This document shows positions 15,223 through 19,936 of a DNA stretch of 19,936 nt, piece by piece (position 1 is the stretch's first letter; every line of letters starts with the position of its first letter). The DNA is from Rhodobacterales bacterium (GTDB taxonomy: Bacteria; Pseudomonadota; Alphaproteobacteria; Rhodobacterales; Rhodobacteraceae): assembly GCA_013298485.1 (NCBI GenBank), contig JAAFHS010000005.1, positions 1 through 19,936 on the forward strand, written 5' to 3'. The translations under genes and the position numbers were made by a program. Under the pieces are notes generated by a model. That model saw nothing but the letters and a program-made list of their open reading frames with translations, had not been told where the DNA came from and ran no database searches.

Positions 15223-15543
15223 CTACTCCGCCAGTTCCCACCCATCCGGATAGAAATCGTGCTTCAGGGCAATCGTCGTCGCCGTGCGCTCGTGCTTCCA
15301 GATATCCTCAGGCGTCACCGGAATGGGGCCGTAACTCGCGATGATCGTCATGCCGTCCTTGTGGCGGCGCGTCTTGAAGCCCGCGGCCTGCAGCGTCTTT
15401 TCCAGTACGGTCCAACTGGCATCCAGTTCTTCGATGAAGAACAGATAATCCACCACCGCCTCTTTCGGCAGCTTCACCGCCTTGCCCGCCTCTTTGAACG
15501 TGGCATAGGTCTCGCGGCGCTGCGTTTCGTAATTATGTGACAT
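15223..15543 (-). CDS. RraB-like protein (regulator of RNase E activity B family)
   Basis: A small acidic protein of 106 residues. The segment VVDYLFFIEELDASWTVLEK, the LQAAGFKTRR strand and the C-terminal HDFYPDGWEL match the overall pattern of the RraB/ribonuclease E inhibitor domain, in which a beta-alpha unit precedes a terminal YDGWE-like motif. In E. coli RraB binds RNase E and alters degradosome activity; E. coli RraB is longer and more acidic at its tail, so the same function is only inferred. Two adjacent ATGs exist; the second (15543) is chosen because GGAGG lies five bases before it and only two before the first. It follows the exported-protein gene by 49 bases and may be cotranscribed with it. 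Confidence 0.72.
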   Translation of the reverse strand: MSHNYETQRRETYATFKEAGKAVKLPKEAVVDYLFFIEELDASWTVLEKTLQAAGFKTRRHKDGMTIIASYGPIPVTPEDIWKHERTATTIALKHDFYPDGWELAE

Positions 15544-15592
15544 CATGGCCTCCGCCCGCAGGTCTAGCGCAAGGGTCCGTGTCCCGCCAGCC

Positions 15593-16177
15593 TTACCCGG
15601 GGCGCGGGCAGATGCCCCGGCTGAACGCCGCGTCATAGGTCCAGCCTGAGGCATTCAACGCCTCGAAATCGCGCGGCGGCAGATCGGACACCGTCCCGTT
15701 GAAGGTGACGGTCCCGTTCCACAGATCGGCATCGCAAGCATAGGCGATGTTATCTTCATAGCCGATGTCGTGCAGATGATAGCCGACCACAGTGAACTGG
15801 TTATCGAGATACTGGATATCCACGGTGACCCGCCCTTCGGCCGCTTCATCCGCGAATTCGGTGATCACCTGCAGGGTCGTGCCCTCCGCCCCTTCCTGCA
15901 GTTCCAGCCGCTGGCCATTGTCGACCGTATAGGCCGACAGTGCGATCCGGGGATTGTCGAATTGCGGATCACCGCCCCGCGGGATCCCGTCCAGCGCATT
16001 CCACATCCGCAGCCGCGCCGTGCCCTGTTCGGGCGGCATCTGCGTCAGTTCGGCCCGGAAATAAAAGCCGGAATTGGTCGTACCCCCCCAGTTGCCGCTG
16101 ACCTCTGACAGCAGGTCCTGCGCCTGCAGCGGCATGGCGCAGACGGTCAGGCAGGCGGACAGAAGCGCGAATTGCAT
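15593..16177 (-). CDS. Small exported protein of unknown function
   Basis: A 194-residue protein with a Sec signal peptide (MQFALLSACLTVCAMPLQA, likely cut after Ala19, leaving QDLL at the mature N-terminus). The mature part is acidic and looks beta-rich (NWGGTTNSGFYFRAELTQ; RVTVDIQYLDNQFTVVGYHL). It has two cysteines, Cys148 and Cys190, that could form a disulfide in the periplasm. I do not recognise a family. ATG 16177 has GGAGG five bases upstream, a strong site that supports a real gene. It lies 66 bases after the 8-oxoguanine-deaminase-like gene and 49 bases before the RraB-like gene, all on the same strand. Confidence 0.82.
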   Translation of the reverse strand: MQFALLSACLTVCAMPLQAQDLLSEVSGNWGGTTNSGFYFRAELTQMPPEQGTARLRMWNALDGIPRGGDPQFDNPRIALSAYTVDNGQRLELQEGAEGTTLQVITEFADEAAEGRVTVDIQYLDNQFTVVGYHLHDIGYEDNIAYACDADLWNGTVTFNGTVSDLPPRDFEALNASGWTYDAAFSRGICPRPG

Positions 16178-16243
16178 GGGGACCTCCGGTTTCGTTCTGT
16201 GCAGTCTGCGCGATTGCCAAGCCCTTGACCACTCAGGTTTTCC

Positions 16244-17581
16244 CTACCCCATCAGGCGCTTGGCAAGGGCGTTCTGGCGGGCAATGACGCCTGCCAGATC
16301 AACTGTCACCATCTGCCCGTCCGCCACCACGCGCCGCCCTTCGACAAACAGATCGCGCACGCGCGCAGGCCCGCACATCACCAAGGCTGCCACCGGATCC
16401 CATGCCCCTGCCGCCTCGATCCCGCGCATGTCCCAGATGGCGATGTCGGCACGCTTGCCGACCTCAAGCGAACCACAGTCGCGGCGCCCCAAAACCTGGG
16501 CACCACCCCGGGTGGCGATCTCCAGCGCCTCACGCGCGCGCATCGCATCGGCCCCCAGACTGACGCGCTGCAACAACATCGCCTGCCGCGCCTCGGCAAT
16601 CAGGTTGCCTGCGTCATTCGAGGCCGATCCATCGACGCCAAGGCCGATCTTCACCCCCGCGTCCCGCATGGCCCGAATGGGCGCAATCCCGGACCCGAGT
16701 CTACAATTCGAACAAGGACAATGGGCAACGCCGGTCTGCGACCGGGCAAAACTTGCAATTTCCGAACTATTCAGCTTCACACAATGCGCATGCCAGACAT
16801 CGGGGCCGGTCCAGCCCAGGTCTTCGGCATATTGCCCCGGACGGCAGCCGAACTTTTCCAGCGACCAGGCCACATCCTCGTCATTCTCCGCCAGATGGGT
16901 GTGCAGCATCACGCCCTTGTCGCGCGCGAGCAGGGCCGCCTCGCGCATCAGGTCGCGGCTGACGGAAAAGGGGGAACAGGGCGCAATCCCGACGCGGCAC
17001 ATGGCACCGTCACTTGCATCGTGGAACGCATCGACCACGCGGATGCAATCGTTCAGAATGGCCGCCTCACGTTCCACCAGACTGTCGGGCGGCAGGCCAC
17101 CGGCACTCTCACCGATGCTCATCGCGCCGCGCGTCGGGTGAAAGCGCAGGCCCACCTCGCCCGCGGCTGCAATCGTATCATCCAGACGCGCGCCGCCCGG
17201 ATAGAGGTAAAGATGATCCGACGTCAACGAACACCCCGACAGTGCCAGCTCCGCCAGCCCCACCTGGGCTGACACAAACATCTCTTCCGGCCCGAACCGC
17301 GCCCAGATCGGATAAAGGGTCTTCAGCCAGCCGAACAGCAGCGCGTCCTGCCCCCCCGGCACCACGCGCGTCAGCGTCTGAAAAAGATGGTGGTGCGTAT
17401 TGACCAAGCCCGGTGTCACTACGCAACCCGCCGCCTCCACCACGGCTCCGGCGGTCACAAGTCCCTGCCCCACGGCGGCAATCACGCCGCCCCGGATCAG
17501 CACATCCCCGCCCGCAATCTCGCGCCGCGCACCGTCCATGGTGACCACAACCGCAGCGCCCCGGATCAACAGCTCCTGCAT
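16244..17581 (-). CDS. Amidohydrolase, probable 8-oxoguanine deaminase
   Basis: A 445-residue member of the Atz/Trz/guanine-deaminase amidohydrolases. Metal ligands are visible: His63/His65 in NTHHHLFQTLTR, His229 in LHTHLAEN, His264/His266 in VWHAHCVKL and Asp317 in GLGVDGSASND. The segments CPCSNCRLGSGIAPIR and DGSASNDAGNL fit the group of enzymes shown to deaminate 8-oxoguanine to urate. Related hydroxyatrazine or cytosine-like deaminases cannot be ruled out without a tree. ATG 17581 has AGGAAGG upstream; a start 21 bases earlier (17602) would precede that site. It lies 69 bases after hisN. With guaD 3 kb away it suggests a purine salvage and oxidised-base clean-up capacity. Confidence 0.82.
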   Translation of the reverse strand: MQELLIRGAAVVVTMDGARREIAGGDVLIRGGVIAAVGQGLVTAGAVVEAAGCVVTPGLVNTHHHLFQTLTRVVPGGQDALLFGWLKTLYPIWARFGPEEMFVSAQVGLAELALSGCSLTSDHLYLYPGGARLDDTIAAAGEVGLRFHPTRGAMSIGESAGGLPPDSLVEREAAILNDCIRVVDAFHDASDGAMCRVGIAPCSPFSVSRDLMREAALLARDKGVMLHTHLAENDEDVAWSLEKFGCRPGQYAEDLGWTGPDVWHAHCVKLNSSEIASFARSQTGVAHCPCSNCRLGSGIAPIRAMRDAGVKIGLGVDGSASNDAGNLIAEARQAMLLQRVSLGADAMRAREALEIATRGGAQVLGRRDCGSLEVGKRADIAIWDMRGIEAAGAWDPVAALVMCGPARVRDLFVEGRRVVADGQMVTVDLAGVIARQNALAKRLMG

Positions 17582-17633
17582 CACGCCTTCCTCTGTTTCC
17601 AACTATCCTCGGGGGTGAGCGCCCATGGCGCGA

Positions 17634-17650
17634 GGGGGCGGAAAGCCCCC
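17634..17650. repeat. GC hairpin directly after the hisN stop codon
   Basis: GGGGGC (17634-17639) and GCCCCC (17645-17650) form a 6-bp all-GC stem with a 5-base loop, abutting the hisN TAA. Neither side has a T-run of useful length on the minus strand, so it may be a processing or stabilising structure or a weak attenuator between hisN and the deaminase gene. Confidence 0.4.
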
Positions 17651-18448
17651 TTATTTCAGCAACGCCAATGCCTGCGCATGCACATCCTGGTTCGCCGCCG
17701 CCAGCACCCGGCCCCCCTGATGGCAGGGCCGCCCCTCCCAGTCCGTCACGATGCCACCCGCCGCCTCGATCACCGCAATCGGGGCCTGCACATCATAGGC
17801 CTGCAGGCCAGCCTCGATCACCAGATCAATCTGGCCTGCGGCAATCAGCGCATAGGCATAGCAATCCGTGCCATAGCGGGTCAGGCGCACCTGCGGCACC
17901 ACGCGGCGGAATGCGGCTGCGTCTTCGGGCGTGCCAACCTCGGGAAAGGTGGAAAACAGAATGGCCTGTGATAGGGGCCGTGGCGCGCGGCTGCGCAGCG
18001 GATGCCGCCCCATGGGCCCGTTCACTTCGGCCCGCCCGAACCCGCCTTCAAACCGCTCGCCGATATAGGGCTGGTCGATGATGCCATACAGCGGGCCGGT
18101 CTGATCCGCGACAGAAATCAGCACACCCCAGGTCGGCGTGCCCGACAGATAACCGCGCGTGCCGTCGATCGGGTCGAGCACCCAGGTCAGGCCGCTGCTG
18201 CCCGATGTGCGGCCATATTCTTCGCCAAGGATGCCATCCTGCGGGCGGCGCTGTGCCAGCACGCCACGCATCGCGGTTTCGCTTTCGCGGTCGGCAACCG
18301 TGACGGGATCAAAGCGGTCCTGTTCCTTGGTATCCGCCGTCAGCCCCGCCCCACGGAAATGCGCAAGTGTCGCCAGCCGCGCGGCATCTGCCAGGGCATG
18401 GGCGGTCGCCACCAGATCGTCGATTTCGTCTGCCTTGCGCGCTGTCAT
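17651..18448 (-). CDS. hisN: Inositol-monophosphatase-family histidinol-phosphatase (HisN type)
   Basis: A 265-residue Mg2+-dependent phosphatase of the IMPase family. Metal ligands are Glu76 (GILGEEYG), Asp92 and Asp95 (WVLDPIDGTRGY), and Asp219 (AYDVQAPIAVIEAAGG). The DPIDGTRGYLSGTPTWG version, with Arg98 after the DGT motif where inositol enzymes often have Asn or Lys, is typical of the HisN group that dephosphorylates histidinol phosphate in histidine biosynthesis. Inositol phosphatase or another sugar phosphatase activity remains possible. ATG 18448 is preceded by AGGTGGG. It lies 70 bases after the XRE gene and 69 bases before the amidohydrolase gene on the same strand. Confidence 0.85.
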   Translation of the reverse strand: MTARKADEIDDLVATAHALADAARLATLAHFRGAGLTADTKEQDRFDPVTVADRESETAMRGVLAQRRPQDGILGEEYGRTSGSSGLTWVLDPIDGTRGYLSGTPTWGVLISVADQTGPLYGIIDQPYIGERFEGGFGRAEVNGPMGRHPLRSRAPRPLSQAILFSTFPEVGTPEDAAAFRRVVPQVRLTRYGTDCYAYALIAAGQIDLVIEAGLQAYDVQAPIAVIEAAGGIVTDWEGRPCHQGGRVLAAANQDVHAQALALLK

Positions 18449-18518
18449 GCCACCCACCTGCCACCGTCCTGCCCTTCGGGCGCTACAGACCCGAAGGCAG
18501 AAGGTCAAGCAATGTGGA

Positions 18519-18878
18519 TCAGGCCGCGTCGCTCAGGACGCGGGCAAGGTCGAACAACCGGCGACGCTGTGCCTCGGGGATCGCATAATAGGACCGCACG
18601 AGTTCCAGCGCCTCTTTATCGGCCAGGATATCGTGGCCACCTTTGGCCGCATCATCCGCGTTTCCGAGGCCTTCGAAAAAGAACGAAATCATGACATCCA
18701 GCGATTCCGCGATATCCCACAGGCGGGACGCGCTGACGCGGTTCATGCCTGTTTCGTATTTCTGGATCTGCTGAAACTTGATGCCAACTTTATCGGCCAG
18801 TTGCTGCTGGGTCATCCCCACCATCCAACGGCGATGCCGGATACGTTTTCCGACATGGGCATCTACAGGGTGCTTCAT
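18519..18878 (-). CDS. XRE-family transcriptional regulator (PraR/PhrR-like)
   Basis: A 119-residue DNA-binding protein. The HTH domain covers residues 8-66: HVGKRIRHRRWMVGMTQQQL, then ADKVGIKFQQIQKYETGMNR and VSASRLWDIAESLDV, followed by FFFEGL. This is the signature of the small alphaproteobacterial XRE regulators related to PraR/PhrR of rhizobia, which control quorum-sensing, surface and stress genes there. The C-terminal half (ALELVRSYYAIPEAQRRRLFDLARVL) is helical and probably dimerises. ATG 18878 has GGAGG six bases before it; an earlier in-frame ATG at 18935 lacks a good site. A 553-base non-coding region with a palindrome lies upstream, where autoregulation is plausible. Confidence 0.9.
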   Translation of the reverse strand: MKHPVDAHVGKRIRHRRWMVGMTQQQLADKVGIKFQQIQKYETGMNRVSASRLWDIAESLDVMISFFFEGLGNADDAAKGGHDILADKEALELVRSYYAIPEAQRRRLFDLARVLSDAA

Positions 18879-18952
18879 TATGGCCTCCTCGGCGCGTTTG
18901 GTCTTCTGCAGATATACAAGCAATTTTCGTGCCAAAACTGACTTTCTGCGCG

Positions 18953-18961
18953 TTATCCACA
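18953..18961 (+). promoter_or_regulatory. Perfect DnaA-box match TTATCCACA
   Basis: TTATCCACA matches the consensus DnaA box exactly, 75 bases upstream of the XRE start. It is a single copy with no AT-rich unwinding element beside it, so it is not evidence of an origin. It could be a DnaA-titration or regulatory site, or chance. Confidence 0.3.
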
Positions 18962-19004
18962 GATAATGATGCAGGTCGCGAAAAACCTGTCTTTTTAGAT
19001 ATGG

Positions 19005-19020
19005 TCAATTATACAATTGA
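19005..19020 (-). promoter_or_regulatory. Candidate -10 element and operator for the XRE gene
   Basis: TCAATT (19005-19010) and AATTGA (19015-19020) form a perfect inverted repeat around ATAC. On the minus strand its centre reads TATAAT (19013-19008), a perfect -10 consensus, placing a start about 120 bases before the XRE start codon. No good -35 is seen 16-18 bases upstream. A palindrome on a -10 element is where an autorepressor would bind; this is inference. Confidence 0.38.
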
Positions 19021-19431
19021 ACAAGAAGAATCCTATTGCGTGCACGGTTCGCCCCTTAGGCTCGTCAAACCCATCGCACTCGCCCCATGCGTGTTTTTCG
19101 TTTTGCATTGCATTATGCGAAAATTGGCCAAGCCGCCCTCGCATATTGCAATGTTCCGCCGATGAGACAGGTCGCATTCGGCGCGATTCCGCGCATCGGC
19201 GCTGACTGCGCCGCCGCGTTCTTCGGGGCCGCATCTGCGTCCCATCTGAAATGAAACGGCATACGACAGGATGATCTGCAGCCCGAATACCCAGACACAG
19301 CGAAAATGCGCGATTTACCAAAGGATTCCTGTCGGAAATCCTTGAAAAGCAGAAAAGTGATGCCAATGTTGACATACGCGAGGCGAGGTGTTCTTTCCAC
19401 CCGCCCTCAGGGTCACATTCGGAGGCTTCAC

Positions 19432-19936
19432 ATGGCTGACACTCAGACGATCCGCACAGTTGGCGCAGGTGCGCGTGCGGACATCGACGAAGGGCTTCGC
19501 GCCCACATGAACAAGGTCTACGGGCTGATGTCCGTGGCCATGCTGATCACGGGTCTTGCGGCCTGGGCGATTGCCGGGCTTGCGACGACAACTGATCCTG
19601 CCCTTGCCGTGGCGGAACTGCGCAACGGCAAGATGCTGACAGAGTTCGGATCGCTGATTTATGCATCACCCCTGCGCTGGGTCGTCATGTTCGCCCCGCT
19701 GGTGGTGGTGATCGGGTTGAGCGCGATGATCAACCGCATGTCGTCGGCAACCGCCCAGCTGGTGTTTTATGCCTATGCAGTGCTCGTCGGCCTGTCGCTG
19801 AGTTCGATCTTTCTGGTGTTCACGGGCGCGTCGATCACATCGACCTTCTTTGTGACGGCCATCGCCTTCGCTTCGCTGTCGCTCTATGGCTACGTCACCA
19901 AGCGTGATCTGGCACCCATGGGTGCGTTCCTGCTGA
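19432..19936 (+). CDS. BI-1/YccA-family (Bax inhibitor-1-like) membrane protein, 5' part
   Basis: About 168 residues from ATG 19432, with GGAGG six bases upstream, and open at the window end. After a hydrophilic N-terminus (MADTQTIRTVGAGARADIDE) the sequence AHMNKVYGLMSVAMLITGL begins the first transmembrane helix. It is followed by helices at about residues 78-99, 104-125 and 130-150 and the family-typical SSIFLVFTGASITSTFFVTA and SLYGYVTKRDL. Bacterial members (YccA, YbhL) are inner-membrane proteins; YccA modulates the FtsH protease and others act as ion or pH-sensitive leak channels. The last helices and the C-terminal aspartates are outside the window. Confidence 0.92.
   Translation, partial: MADTQTIRTVGAGARADIDEGLRAHMNKVYGLMSVAMLITGLAAWAIAGLATTTDPALAVAELRNGKMLTEFGSLIYASPLRWVVMFAPLVVVIGLSAMINRMSSATAQLVFYAYAVLVGLSLSSIFLVFTGASITSTFFVTAIAFASLSLYGYVTKRDLAPMGAFLL

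Larger units (their letters stand above)
18879..19431. promoter_or_regulatory. 553-base divergent intergenic region between XRE and BI-1 genes
   Basis: No credible gene is seen on either strand. Notable elements are a DnaA-box match (18953-18961), a weak hairpin CAGGT/ACCTG (18972-18989) followed by a T-run, a palindrome over TATAAT (19005-19020), the long inverted repeat GCCGATG/CATCGGC (19158-19164, 19194-19200) with GGCGC/GCGCC next to it (19198-19212), and a stem AAGGATTCC / GGAAATCCTT (19321-19343). A TTGACA at 19369-19374 may be the -35 of the BI-1-type gene, though its -10 is poor. CTTGAAA at 19341-19347 is reminiscent of a heat-shock sigma -35. Confidence 0.6.

Noticed and set aside
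15544..15654. N-terminal extension of the RraB-like frame
   Set aside because: It would overlap the stop of the exported-protein gene and is Arg/Gly/Ala-rich; GGAGG fits the ATG at 15543.
18929..19165. Small plus-strand frame of 78 codons
   Set aside because: It starts within the XRE upstream region, has no good ribosome binding site and shows no recognisable or coding-like composition.
18879..19431. Replication origin or cluster of GANTC methylation sites
   Set aside because: There is one DnaA box and three GANTC sites (19028, 19185, 19324), about what chance gives; no AT-rich unwinding element or repeated boxes.
1..19936. tRNA, rRNA, CRISPR arrays, insertion sequences, prophage
   Set aside because: Looked for by eye; no cloverleaf with CCA-type end, repeated spacer array, transposase or integrase was recognised.

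Overview
The window is GC-rich, densely packed bacterial DNA. Its gene content and protein sequences fit a marine alphaproteobacterium of the Rhodobacterales (Roseobacter group). The evidence is a complete-looking Tad/Flp pilus assembly locus with Rhodobacteraceae-type gene order, a PraR/PhrR-like small XRE regulator, and GTG/TTG starts with tight translational coupling. The species call is inference from sequence style; no marker gene such as rRNA is present.

Positions 1-9690 (+ strand) hold the tad locus: the 3' end of the secretin cpaC, an OmpA-type lipoprotein, a terminator and a 366-base gap, then cpaE, cpaF, tadB, tadC, a TadD-like TPR lipoprotein, a second TPR lipoprotein, a small CpaA/TadV-type prepilin peptidase, and an unusual AAA+ ATPase. 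This run closes with two consecutive hairpins. Together the genes encode the outer-membrane pore and its lipoproteins, the localisation factor, the motor ATPase, the two inner-membrane platform proteins and the pilin-processing protease. The pilin gene and cpaB must lie upstream of the window.

Positions 9739-11648 (- strand) carry mgtE (Mg2+ transporter) and, overlapping it by 4 bases, 5-formyltetrahydrofolate cyclo-ligase. Divergent from mgtE is guaD, guanine deaminase (+ strand), which converges on a minus-strand gene for a 603-residue von Willebrand factor A protein. A perfect 12-bp hairpin lies inside the last codons of guaD.

Positions 15223-18878 (- strand) read, in transcription order: XRE regulator, HisN-type phosphatase, an 8-oxoguanine-deaminase-like amidohydrolase, a small exported protein of unknown function, and an RraB-like protein. 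Two purine deaminases therefore lie within 6 kb of each other. A 553-base non-coding stretch (18879-19431) holds a perfect DnaA-box match and a palindrome over a consensus -10 element. It is followed by the 5' part of a BI-1/YccA-family membrane protein running off the end.

No tRNA, rRNA, CRISPR array, insertion sequence or prophage was seen. The least explained items are the AAA+ ATPase ending the tad operon, the VWA protein with its cysteine-containing C-terminal domain, and the guaD terminator that precedes its stop codon.
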